Part shown: one piece after another, positions 22,861-29,174 of the stretch | Position numbering within the stretch: the stretch's first letter is position 1 | Layout of the letters: every line of letters begins with the position of its first letter | Virus record (IMG/VR): IMGVR_UViG_3300031699_000005 | Span: 1-41,746 of that record | Length of the DNA stretch: 41,746 nt | Strand: one strand, 5' to 3' | From: a virus | Notes under the pieces: generated by a model | Told to the model about the DNA's origin: nothing | The model's database searches: none | The model's input: only the letters and a program-made list of their open reading frames with translations | Program-made: the position numbers and the translations under genes

Positions 22861-23718
22861 CTACGCCTCCATCTTCTTCGGCAGGTCGCCCTCGCTCGGG
22901 TGTGCCTTTGCGGGCTTCGTCTTGATGAGCTCCTGCTGCTGCCCGATCGGGACGTCCTCGTCCTCGTGGACCTCGCCCGTCTCCGGGTCGTAGGTCTCGG
23001 CGGTCTTGCGCGGAGGAGTTCTCGACTCCATGAAGTCGCTGAGCTCGTCCAGTGTCGTCGGCTCCTCGACCTGCTCAACGACGAACTGCTTCGGTGGCGC
23101 CTCTCCCTGCAGGTCCTCGAGCATGGCCATCCCCTTGAGCTCGGCGGCGAAGAGCGGGCGAGAAGCCCGCGCCCGCGCCTTCCACATCAGCATGTCGCCG
23201 GGGTAGAGAACCCAGGGGGACGGGGCGCCCTTCGCGCTCTTCTTTCCCCAGAGCCCGGCGAGCCGAGCCTGGGCCACGGAGAACGTCGCCTCGAACGGAT
23301 GGCCGTCGGGGAGCCTCCGCATCTGGCAGTGCGCGGTGTAGTCGTCGTCGAAGGGCTTCCCGCTGAACCATTCCTTATAGCTCGACTCGTCGAAGGCGCC
23401 CCCGCGGCGGATCAGCGCCATCGTGATGTCTCCGTAGACACCGGGCTTGCCGTTGATGACGCCGATGTTCTGGATCGCCATCATCGGCGGGATGCCGAGC
23501 TCCAGCCCCATCTCGACGGCCACCATCACCCTCTCCGGACTGTCGAACCCGTACGGGGCGAACCCGGACTTGTAGACCAACTGGCTAAACCGCCAGGCCT
23601 CATCCAGCGACTTGAGTTCCATCCCGTGTCCCCCGAAGGAGATCTCGGCCCGCGGCCTCGGCGCTATCGCTTGCGTCTGCTGAGCCGCCGTGGTCCGTCC
23701 GTCGTCTTCTTTTGCCAT
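22861..23718 (-). CDS. recT: RecT-like single-strand annealing protein
   Basis: The start ATG 23718 has GGAGG about 9 bases upstream; ATG 23724 in frame is an alternative. The 285-residue product shows the RecT pattern: RFSQLVYKSGFAPYGFDSPE, VAVEMGLELGIPPMMAIQNI, GKPGVYGDITMALIRR, then a beta segment (FDDDYTAHCQMRRLP, FEATFSVAQARLAG) and YPGDMLMWKARARASRPLFA. It would anneal complementary single strands left by the neighbouring exonuclease, making a Red-like recombination pair. The C-terminus is acidic. The gene overlaps the exonuclease 3' end by 55 bases. Confidence 0.85.
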   Translation of the reverse strand: MAKEDDGRTTAAQQTQAIAPRPRAEISFGGHGMELKSLDEAWRFSQLVYKSGFAPYGFDSPERVMVAVEMGLELGIPPMMAIQNIGVINGKPGVYGDITMALIRRGGAFDESSYKEWFSGKPFDDDYTAHCQMRRLPDGHPFEATFSVAQARLAGLWGKKSAKGAPSPWVLYPGDMLMWKARARASRPLFAAELKGMAMLEDLQGEAPPKQFVVEQVEEPTTLDELSDFMESRTPPRKTAETYDPETGEVHEDEDVPIGQQQELIKTKPAKAHPSEGDLPKKMEA

Positions 23719-24533
23719 GTCCATCTTCCTCCACCGAGCACCAGCCCGGTCGTTGCGGAGCCCATACAGGCTCGGATGTTGTTCTCGATCCACGTCTTCT
23801 CTGTGGCGAGCTCGGCGAGCTCCGCCTTGATCTCGCACCACCTGCGGTCCCAGTCTGTCGCCTCCTCCGGTAGGATGATCCGCAGTCCGTTGTCCCTCGG
23901 GTGCGCCCTGTCGAGCGCCTCACGCGTCGTCTCGTAGCCGTCCATTTCCGGGGACTCGTCGTCGACCACGCGCCGCCAGAACTCCTCCTCGGACTCCACG
24001 AGGAGGCCGATGAAGCGGTCGTCTCTGTCGACGTCCCACCAGCGCGGAGGCTCGCCTGGGAGCATCGCCACGATCGATCCCCAGGAGAGCCGCTCGCCCT
24101 CGTGGCGCACCACCTCGAGCTGGTGCTGCAGCTGGATCATCGGGTAGAGCGGAGCCCCGTCGGCCCAGTCCTCCGCCGTCCAAATCTGCGGCGCCTTCAT
24201 CTCGATGAGCCCCGGGCCTCGCTCGGCGTCGATCTGGAGCGCGTCGGGGGTCGCGCGCATCCAGTTGCGCTCTGGGTGCACGTGCACCTCGTCCTGCGGG
24301 TACCGCGTCACCGTACGACCCGTCAGGTCGCCGAACCACTCGGCGATCACGGGTTCCATGCGCCTGCCCCACTCCATCCAGGGCTGTTCGACGTCGCTCC
24401 GCGGCGCGCGCCCGGTCTTCTCCAGCCAGACGGAATACGCGCTCCCAAAGCGCGAGTGACCCAGGATCGCGGGGGCGTCGGAGGAGCCGATGCCGAGCGC
24501 GCGGGCCTCGTGCCAGCCGGGGCGATCGGTCAT
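23664..24533 (-). CDS. YqaJ/lambda-type exonuclease
   Basis: The start is ATG 24533 (ATGA overlap); the longer frame to 24740 adds an Arg/Gly-rich run that overlaps another gene. The 289-residue product shows the YqaJ/lambda-exo core: GIGSSDAPAILGHSRFGSAY, WMEWGRRMEPVIAEWF, RATPDALQID with Asp 97, then GLIEMKAP with Glu 111 and Lys 113, and MIQLQHQLEVV with Gln 135. It degrades the 5' strand of DNA ends and pairs with the RecT-like annealing protein encoded just downstream, with which it overlaps. Confidence 0.88.
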   Translation of the reverse strand: MTDRPGWHEARALGIGSSDAPAILGHSRFGSAYSVWLEKTGRAPRSDVEQPWMEWGRRMEPVIAEWFGDLTGRTVTRYPQDEVHVHPERNWMRATPDALQIDAERGPGLIEMKAPQIWTAEDWADGAPLYPMIQLQHQLEVVRHEGERLSWGSIVAMLPGEPPRWWDVDRDDRFIGLLVESEEEFWRRVVDDESPEMDGYETTREALDRAHPRDNGLRIILPEEATDWDRRWCEIKAELAELATEKTWIENNIRACMGSATTGLVLGGGRWTWQKKTTDGPRRLSRRKR

Positions 24534-24787
24534 CGCTCGCCGTCCTTCCTGCGCCACAGGCTCGGCCTTGGCGCGTCGTACTCCTCCTCCTCCTCCTCCT
24601 CGTCGACGATCGGCGCGACGACCACTGTCCAGACGGCCGCGCGGCGCATCATCGGGAAGACACAGACCGGGACGCCGTCCGCCGTCAGTTCCTCCGCGGC
24701 GCCCACCGCGACGAAGCACGGCGTCGGGCACGCCCAGCACCGGTAAACGCCGTAGCTGTCCGGGATCTGGATCTCTACCTTCCTCAT
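24530..24787 (-). CDS. Small Cys-containing hypothetical protein
   Basis: The start ATG 24787 overlaps the upstream TGA; the frame to 24871 is rejected because it lies in the previous gene. The 85-residue product has VYRCWACPTPCFVAVGAAEE, a three-Cys cluster, and an acidic run of seven consecutive Glu near residue 60. No family recognised. It may be a small metal-binding partner in the recombination block. Confidence 0.55.
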   Translation of the reverse strand: MRKVEIQIPDSYGVYRCWACPTPCFVAVGAAEELTADGVPVCVFPMMRRAAVWTVVVAPIVDEEEEEEEYDAPRPSLWRRKDGER

Positions 24788-25068
24788 CGCTCCTCCAGCG
24801 GCTCGAGAGCCTCCTGATGATGTCCGTGAGCCCAGCCAGCCCAGGCCAGGGACGGCCACAGGCCCCGCCAATAGTCCTCGTGCTCCCTGAGCCTCGCCTC
24901 CGCCGACGACCGCTCCTGGGGCGCCTCAGGGGCCGCCGTGTCGATCTCTGCGTCGAGCCCCGCCGCGCAGGCCGGACAGATGCCGTGCGAGATCGGGAGC
25001 CCGTCCGGGCCGCTGAGCACCTTCGTGCACCACGCGCAGACGACCTGAAATTCAGTCATTGGAGTCAT
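24784..25068 (-). CDS. Zinc-ribbon-like small phage protein
   Basis: 94 residues, ATG 25068 (or ATG 25059). The N-terminal 38 residues have two Cys pairs, VVCAWCTKVL and ISHGICPACAAG, a treble-clef or zinc-ribbon pattern seen in small phage proteins. The C-terminal part is acidic and Trp-rich. Function unknown. Confidence 0.6.
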   Translation of the reverse strand: MTPMTEFQVVCAWCTKVLSGPDGLPISHGICPACAAGLDAEIDTAAPEAPQERSSAEARLREHEDYWRGLWPSLAWAGWAHGHHQEALEPLEER

Positions 25069-25079
25069 GGTACCCCCCC

Positions 25080-25271
25080 CTATCGGAGCCGAGCGGCGTG
25101 AATCACGTCGCCGGCGAACACGTAGTCAACGCTCGCATCGACGAACGAGATGACGTCCGAGCGGGACCAGCCGAGCTCGTCTGCGAGCGCCTGTGGCGTA
25201 GGTCGTGCGACACAGGATCCGAAGGCGTCTCCGAACTCGGCCCGGGCCTCCGCGTACTCCTCGTCCGTCAT
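25080..25271 (-). CDS. Small hypothetical protein with HTH-like C-terminus
   Basis: The start was set at ATG 25271 because GGAGGAG lies directly upstream. In-frame ATG 25295 and GTG 25337 are alternatives, the last overlapping the stop of the tiny frame above. The 63-residue product has MTDEEYAEARAEFGDAFG and then TPQALADELGWSRSDVISFV, which reads like a small helix-turn-helix. A DNA-binding role is possible but not established. Confidence 0.55.
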   Translation of the reverse strand: MTDEEYAEARAEFGDAFGSCVARPTPQALADELGWSRSDVISFVDASVDYVFAGDVIHAARLR

Positions 25272-25333
25272 CGTCTCCTCCGTGCTGCTGTTCATGCCTC
25301 GAGTACGATGCGCGTCCCGTGCCAGGTGTCGCG

Positions 25334-25417
25334 TCACGCCCTGGCGGGACCGGCGCCGTTGGCGTCTCCGGAGGAGTCCGAATCCGCCACCCTGGCTGGG
25401 CGCGATGCGCCCCTCAC
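25334..25417 (-). CDS. Possible tiny ORF of 27 codons (GTG start)
   Basis: The stop of the SMC-like gene is overlapped by a GTG (GTGA at 25417-25414) that follows the strong site AAGGAGGTG. The frame runs 27 residues, Arg/Ala/Asp/Ser-rich with no recognisable fold, and stops in a further GTGA overlap at 25334-25337. It also contains the hairpin-bearing repeat described below, so the conservation could belong to the DNA or RNA element rather than to a protein. Confidence 0.3.
   Translation of the reverse strand: MRGASRPARVADSDSSGDANGAGPARA
25378..25413. repeat. Repeat element, copy A, with hairpin
   Basis: CCGAATCCGCCACCCTG (25378-25394) is followed by a perfect stem-loop, GGGCGC-GAT-GCGCCC (25398-25412). 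The same 17 bases and a similar hairpin recur at 28662-28695. On the leftward-transcribed strand the hairpin comes first. Copy A lies just after the SMC-like gene and copy B upstream of the HNH gene. See copy B. Confidence 0.6.
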
Positions 25418-26664
25418 GATCGCACCTCCTTGACCGCGCCGTGCTCGATCACGACGGTGGCGGGCCCGTCCTCGCCTACGGCCTCGATCCAGAGCTGCGC
25501 GCCCTGGGATGCCGCGAGACGCCCGACGTGGGCCAGCGACTCGTCGTCCAGGCGGGAGCCGTCCCGGATCAACATCACGGACAGGTCCGGGTGAGCGGCG
25601 AGCCCGAGCGCGATGGACACCCGAAGGCGCTCGGCGTGACTGCACTGCGAGAACTCCACGCCCTTGTAGGTCACGCGGTCCGAGTCGAATGCCAGCCCAT
25701 CGATCGGAAGTTCGGCCTGTGCGAGCGCGAGAGCCTTCGCGGCATCGATCTCGGCGAGCTGCGCCGTGAGCGCGGCGTAGGAGGCCTGGGCGGCGTCCGC
25801 GCCCTCGAGGAGCTCAGTGACCTGGCGGTTAGCACGGACGGCCTTGTTGACCGTCTCGACCTCGGAGAGGCGCGCCCTGATGGAGTCGACGTCGACGGGG
25901 GCGTGCCCTGCAGCCGCCTCCACGGCGTGGGCGAGGATCGCCTGGCGAGCCGCGAGATCGGCCCTGGCCTGGGCGAGGCGCTCCTCGAGGACCTTGATCT
26001 CGTACTCGTTCGCCTCGACGTCCTTCGTCCTCCGATCGATCTCTCGCATGTCCGCCTCGACCAGGGCGTTTGCGGAGAAGGCCGCCTCGAGCTCGGCGGC
26101 AATGGCCGACGGATCGATCTCCTCGTCCGGCGCCGCGACGACAGGCATCGCCTCGGCCCGCTGGCGCAGCGCGCGCTCCTCGCGGCCCACCAGGAGCCGC
26201 TCCTCCAGGAGGAGGTCGCGCTTGGCGTCCGCGGCGCGGAAGTCGAGCCCGGAGAGCTCGCGGAGCTGGGCGGCCTGCTCCTTCGGCGTCGCCCGCTCGA
26301 ACTCCAACGGATCGAAGGTGAGCGCCCCGCAGAGGCGATCGAGGACCGCCTGCGGGCTCTTGAGTCTCGATCCGTCCGCGGCCGTCACCTTGAGCGACGT
26401 CCCACCGTCGGGGCGGAAGTTCCGCTCAACGACCAAGTCGCCGAGGTCGAGGACCACCTCGCCCTTGCTGGTCCCGTGGCGCAGCGGCTCCTCAGGGATC
26501 GAGCGCTTGCCTCTGAGCCCGTACTCGATGGCGTCGAGCAGGCTCGACTTGCCCTGGGCGTTGTTGCCGCGGACGATCACCAGCGACCCGTCCGGGTCCG
26601 GCGTGACCTCGACGGCCGTCAACCGCTTGATGTTGGTCGCTTCGAGCCTGACGATCTTGCTCAT
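25414..26664 (-). CDS. SMC/RecF-like ATPase (Rad50/SbcC type)
   Basis: The 416-residue protein has a P-loop GNNAQGKS (33-40) and a C-terminal ABC-type half with FSQCSHAERLRVSIALGLAA in the signature position. The Walker B-like strand is LSVMLIRDGSRLDDE, with Gly after the Asp instead of the usual Glu. Between them lies a coiled-coil region (EANEYEIKVLEERLAQARAD and neighbours). This is the AAA_23 SMC-like family found in phage recombination clusters. It probably acts on DNA ends or structures alongside the exonuclease/RecT pair. The altered Walker B is a point to check for ATPase activity. Confidence 0.82.
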   Translation of the reverse strand: MSKIVRLEATNIKRLTAVEVTPDPDGSLVIVRGNNAQGKSSLLDAIEYGLRGKRSIPEEPLRHGTSKGEVVLDLGDLVVERNFRPDGGTSLKVTAADGSRLKSPQAVLDRLCGALTFDPLEFERATPKEQAAQLRELSGLDFRAADAKRDLLLEERLLVGREERALRQRAEAMPVVAAPDEEIDPSAIAAELEAAFSANALVEADMREIDRRTKDVEANEYEIKVLEERLAQARADLAARQAILAHAVEAAAGHAPVDVDSIRARLSEVETVNKAVRANRQVTELLEGADAAQASYAALTAQLAEIDAAKALALAQAELPIDGLAFDSDRVTYKGVEFSQCSHAERLRVSIALGLAAHPDLSVMLIRDGSRLDDESLAHVGRLAASQGAQLWIEAVGEDGPATVVIEHGAVKEVRS

Positions 26665-26846
26665 GTCGGGTTCCCTTTCTGGGTCGCCGCGAAGGCGGCC
26701 TCGTCCTTTTGGATCTCATCGAAGGCCGCCGAAATCGGGTGTCGGAGCCTGTCGATCGCCTCGAGGATCGCCCGCGACTCGGACGAGTCCGCTGTCCGGA
26801 TGGCCATGAGGCGTCGCGCTAGTTGCTCGGTTGTGAGGTGCTTCAC
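26661..26846 (-). CDS. Small helical hypothetical protein
   Basis: A GTG start at 26846 overlaps the previous TGA (GTGA) and is preceded by GGAGGAGGAG. The 61-residue product is helical (LTTEQLARRLMAIRTADSSE, FDEIQKDEAAFAATQKG). It overlaps the SMC-like gene start by ATGA and may be its small partner. No family known. Confidence 0.55.
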   Translation of the reverse strand: MKHLTTEQLARRLMAIRTADSSESRAILEAIDRLRHPISAAFDEIQKDEAAFAATQKGNPT

Positions 26847-27028
26847 TGCTCCTCCTCCGACTTCGCCTGGACCGGGCGGGGTCTCGCTCGGTCGTCGTAG
26901 TACTCGTGCTCCACCCAGATCTGGGCAGGGGCCTCGAGTCGGTCGAAGGCCTCGACCGCGCGCCGATACTTCCGGTGTCGGCTCTCGATCTGGTCCGCGT
27001 CCTCTCCTGTCGTCACGATGTACATCAT
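26843..27028 (-). CDS. Small hypothetical protein
   Basis: ATG 27028 overlaps the previous TGA. The 61-residue product begins MMYIVTTGEDADQIESRHRK and continues with a short helix and VEHEYYDDRARPRP. It looks like a compact alpha/beta protein of unknown role, coupled on both sides. Confidence 0.55.
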   Translation of the reverse strand: MMYIVTTGEDADQIESRHRKYRRAVEAFDRLEAPAQIWVEHEYYDDRARPRPVQAKSEEEQ

Positions 27029-27429
27029 TCGCCCCCCGGGCAGTGCCCGACGTGGTCGCACACCTTGGATTCGAGGTCCCGTATCCGGGCATCGACCGGA
27101 GGAGGGGGAGTCAGAAAAGCACAACAGCCTACAATTATCCCGCAGTCGTTCCGGATCAGGAGTCCGGGAGAATAGATATCGTCCCTCTCTGGACAGGCCT
27201 GAGTTACCACCGGGCTCACCACGTACACGACTCCGTCCTGTGGCTCGGGGAGGCCTGTGACCTCCCCTAGGACTCGCCTGTACACCGGGAACCCGTTGAT
27301 TTCGTCGACGGGGATCAGTTCCTCCTCGACCCGAGCCAGCCCGGTGCTCGGGATCTCTAGCGACGCCGTCCCTGGGGAGCAGATTGTGATAGAGTGGGGA
27401 GTCAGGTTTATGATTGTTTTCTCACTCAT
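27025..27429 (-). CDS. Conserved phage protein of INLTPH type
   Basis: ATG 27429 with AAGGAAAA upstream gives 134 residues; the longer frame to 27861 runs through another gene. The sequence carries a motif set common in phages: IINLTPHSITI, LARVEEELIPV, FPVYRRVLGEVTGLPEPQDG, VVYVVSPVVTQACP and DDIYSPGLLIRNDCGIIVGC. Homologues are widespread among phages but, as far as I know, have no assigned function. It is in the early block downstream of the leftward promoter. Confidence 0.68.
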   Translation of the reverse strand: MSEKTIINLTPHSITICSPGTASLEIPSTGLARVEEELIPVDEINGFPVYRRVLGEVTGLPEPQDGVVYVVSPVVTQACPERDDIYSPGLLIRNDCGIIVGCCAFLTPPPPVDARIRDLESKVCDHVGHCPGGE

Positions 27430-27482
27430 GTTGTTTTCCTTTTGTTTGAGCCCGGCGCCGCCTACGCGGCCACGGGCGGTGT

Positions 27483-28163
27483 CTAGTCGTCCTCGTCCTC
27501 GTCGTCCTCCAGTTCCCGCAGACGGTCGGCCTCCTCGTCGTCCATTAGGCGATGGAAATGTGCCTCCTCCTCCCTCTCTCTGGCGCCGGCGCAGTCCCCA
27601 CACGTGGGCTTTCCACCGCGGCGAGGATCGGCCACGAGCACGTCCTCGCTGTCGCCCTCGGGCCAGTCCGCCCGCCATCCCTTGCGGCCGCAGATGTCGC
27701 ACGTTGCGCGCTCGGTGGAGAGGTACTCTCCGCCTTCGGGGCCGGCGAGCATGGGGATACCGTCGAGTTCGCGCACCGTGAGATCGTGGGAGAGCTTGAG
27801 ATCGTCTGGCTCGATCCCCGCCTCGATCATGAGATCGATGAAGGCCTCGCCGTCGACGCACTCCCAGACCGGATCGCCGTTGGTGACGGCCACGAGCTCG
27901 CCGCCCGCCAGGTACACCGTGATAGATACGTCGGGGCCGGGGCCGGTGGACCCGGCCGCAAGCTCCACCACCTCCTGGTACCCCTGGCTCCGTGCGTCGG
28001 CCAGAATGCCGGCGCTGTTGATGTCCTCTGGGGAGAACACTCTGCCACCGGCGTCGCGGAGCATGGCCATGATCGCTTCCTCCGACGTCGCCCCGAGGTA
28101 GAGCCCGAGGCTCTGGCCAGAGGTGGTGTTCGTGATCTCGTATGCCTTGCTCTCTTTGTCCAT
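27483..28163 (-). CDS. First gene after leftward promoter; acidic protein with Cys-rich zinc-finger-like region
   Basis: The start ATG 28163 has GGAGG just upstream and lies about 27 bases from the predicted transcription start. The 226-residue product has an alpha/beta N-terminal region, then CDICGRKGWRADWPEG and CGDCAG (two Cys pairs about 29 residues apart, zinc-ribbon-like) and a very acidic tail (EADRLRELEDDEDEDD). No known family. As the first gene under the strongest-looking leftward promoter, it is likely made early. Confidence 0.6.
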   Translation of the reverse strand: MDKESKAYEITNTTSGQSLGLYLGATSEEAIMAMLRDAGGRVFSPEDINSAGILADARSQGYQEVVELAAGSTGPGPDVSITVYLAGGELVAVTNGDPVWECVDGEAFIDLMIEAGIEPDDLKLSHDLTVRELDGIPMLAGPEGGEYLSTERATCDICGRKGWRADWPEGDSEDVLVADPRRGGKPTCGDCAGAREREEEAHFHRLMDDEEADRLRELEDDEDEDD

Positions 28164-28196
28164 CGTTTCCTCCCGCGTGTCTCTGAGTGCCACTGA

Positions 28197-28225
28197 GTAA
28201 TAGTACGCGCCGCAGCGCGTGTCAA
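28197..28225 (-). promoter_or_regulatory. Leftward sigma70-type promoter with palindrome in the spacer
   Basis: On the minus strand, TTGACA (28225-28220) is followed by a 17-base spacer and TATTAC (28202-28197). The spacer holds a perfect inverted repeat, ACGCGC-TGCG-GCGCGT (28219-28204), a natural place for a repressor to block RNA polymerase. Start of transcription would be near 28190, 27 bases before the ATG at 28163. It drives the early block downstream of the HNH gene. Confidence 0.75.
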
Positions 28226-28232
28226 CCTTTTT

Positions 28233-28589
28233 CTACCTGGGGAGCTTTCTCCTGGTGGCGTTGCGGATGTCCCGGGCGACCGTCGTCGTGTCGATCCCTT
28301 TGTCCTGGAGCACCATCAGAAACGCCCTCAGGGGCAGGGCGCGCTTGCTCGAGTTGCAGCTCAGGCAGGCCGTCACGAGGTTCGTGTGGGCGTTCGTCCC
28401 GCCGAACTCGCAGGCCGTCACGTGATCGAGGGTGAGCACCGTCCCGGCGTCCTCGGCGATTGAGGCGCCGCAGTAAAGGCAGCGGTGGCCGTCCCTGGCG
28501 TAGATCCTCGCCCGCTTTTCGGGCCTGATCCACTTCGAGCCCTGCCCCGCCTTGCGTCCCGCTCGCGCTGTTTTCGCCGTGTTGCTCAT
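28233..28589 (-). CDS. HNH endonuclease
   Basis: The 118-residue protein has the small HNH pattern: CLYC (37-40), LTLDHVTACEFGGTNAHTN with Asp-His at 55-56 and Asn 70, and CLSCN (75-79) completing the zinc knuckle, after a basic N-terminus (KAGQGSKWIRPEKRARIYAR). It is encoded first in the leftward block, facing the terminase genes across the intergenic region, whereas HNH nucleases of packaging are usually next to terminase. There is no clear Shine-Dalgarno before ATG 28589. It may nick DNA for packaging or cut invading DNA. Confidence 0.85.
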   Translation of the reverse strand: MSNTAKTARAGRKAGQGSKWIRPEKRARIYARDGHRCLYCGASIAEDAGTVLTLDHVTACEFGGTNAHTNLVTACLSCNSSKRALPLRAFLMVLQDKGIDTTTVARDIRNATRRKLPR

Positions 28590-28661
28590 GCCAGAGGGTA
28601 TTGCGGGCTTCGTGCCAGCACATAAGTGCGCGAAAAGACTGCGAGAGGCGAGAACCGCCGG

Positions 28662-28695
28662 CCGAATCCGCCACCCTGCCGGGCGAGAGGCGCCC
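28662..28695. repeat. Repeat element, copy B, with hairpin
   Basis: CCGAATCCGCCACCCTG (28662-28678) is identical to copy A at 25378-25394. It is followed by GGGCG-agagg-CGCCC (28681-28695), a similar but not identical stem-loop. The copy lies about 70-105 bases upstream of the HNH start, in the divergent region. A match of 17 bases plus matching hairpin architecture is more than expected by chance in 42 kb. Confidence 0.6.
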
Positions 28696-28720
28696 CAGGG
28701 CTTACCTACACCTCCCTACT

Positions 28721-28832
28721 CCGGGTGCTCTGAGCACCCGCTAGGTGTGAGTTTTTTGCCACAGTGAGTGCTCTGGACACCCGCTACCGGGTGCTCTCAG
28801 CACCCGCTACCGGGTGCTCTCAGCACCCCCTC
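28721..28832. repeat. Palindromic operator-like repeats (three units plus a degenerate one)
   Basis: Unit 1 at 28721-28743 contains GGGTGCTC-T-GAGCACCC, a perfect 8-base inverted repeat around one base. Units 2 (28787-28809) and 3 (28810-28832) are direct tandem copies of about 23 bp with GGGTGCT-CTC-AGCACCC. A partial copy lies at 28766-28786 (gagtgctctggacacccgct). The units carry GTGCT/AGCAC half sites. The 23-bp spacing is about two helical turns, as in multi-operator or iteron arrays. Confidence 0.8.
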
Positions 28833-28857
28833 TGTACCTCATGTACCTATATGTACA
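28833..28857. repeat. Three TGTAC boxes, including an inverted repeat
   Basis: TGTAC occurs at 28833-28837, 28842-28846 and 28852-28856, at 9- and 10-base steps. The last two form the inverted repeat TGTAC-CTATAT-GTACA (28842-28857). The stretch is much more AT-rich than its surroundings and directly follows the palindromic repeats. It may be a second protein-binding site or a DNA-unwinding zone. Confidence 0.5.
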
Positions 28858-28999
28858 AAAATACCGGGCTATACGCGAGATACGAGCTTTTCGGGCCCGT
28901 CGATCAACGATCAACGTTGGTGCGAGTCGATCAGGCCGTCAAAGCTGGGCTGGGGAGGGGGGAGGACGGATCGGGCCCAGGACGGGCCCAGGATGGCTC

Positions 29000-29092
29000 T
29001 CAGTCGCCGAAGTCGATTGGGTGGCCAGTGAGGTGCGCCGCGAGCTGCTCGGCCCTCTCGACGGCTCCTCGCGCCAGGGAGGCCACCTCCAT
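29000..29092 (-). other. Possible small ORF or gene remnant, 30 codons
   Basis: On the minus strand the frame ending at 29000-29002 reads protein-like: MEVASLARGAVERAEQLAAH and then LTGHPIDFGD. The frame stays open upstream to about 29146 with plausible residues, but has no ATG, GTG or ribosome binding site there. It may be the 3' end of a gene that lost its start, or a weakly translated peptide. Confidence 0.25.
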
Positions 29093-29174
29093 CCAGGAGC
29101 GGGAGCGCCACGTCCACTCTGAGTCCTCGTCGGCCAGGTGGCGCTCCGATCCGGGGCCGTGCTACGATAGGTGA

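Larger units (their letters stand above)
28590..29174. promoter_or_regulatory. Divergent intergenic region (585 bp), control region and possible origin
   Basis: This is the only gap over 300 bases. It separates the leftward block (HNH start at 28589) from the rightward block (terminase start at 29175). It contains repeat copy B (28662-28695), palindromic repeats (28721-28832), an AT-richer stretch with TGTAC boxes (28833-28875), and a possible minus-strand gene fragment (28996-29145). No sigma70-like pair as good as the three listed promoters was found here. Its position and repeats suit an operator or replication origin; the role is inferred. Confidence 0.5.

Noticed and set aside
22861-24533. 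Frameshift between RecT-like and exonuclease genes (55-base overlap)
   Set aside because: Both genes have their own plausible starts and complete domains; the overlap is normal for this compact genome.
25378-25413. Repeat copy A as the 3' end of a tRNA or an attachment site
   Set aside because: CGAATCC resembles a T-arm, but no paired stem, acceptor or CCA end is present, and there is no integrase.
25150-27270. A 706-residue rightward open frame opposite the SMC-like gene
   Set aside because: It lies wholly on the antisense strand of genes with clear motifs and coupling, and its sequence has no recognisable domain. High GC leaves antisense frames open by chance.
28601-28617. Sigma54-like TGGCACG-N4-CCGCA on the minus strand before the HNH gene
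   Set aside because: The GG and GC spacing fits, but the TT before GC is missing and a single match is expected by chance; it would also place the start at the ATG.
28721-28757. Unit 1 palindrome plus T-run as a rho-independent terminator
   Set aside because: The TTTTTT starts about 12 bases after the stem, too far, and no rightward transcript is known to end there.
28721-28832. CRISPR-like reading of the repeats
   Set aside because: The two intact tandem units directly abut, with no spacers of constant length, and there are no cas genes. Operator or iteron array fits better.
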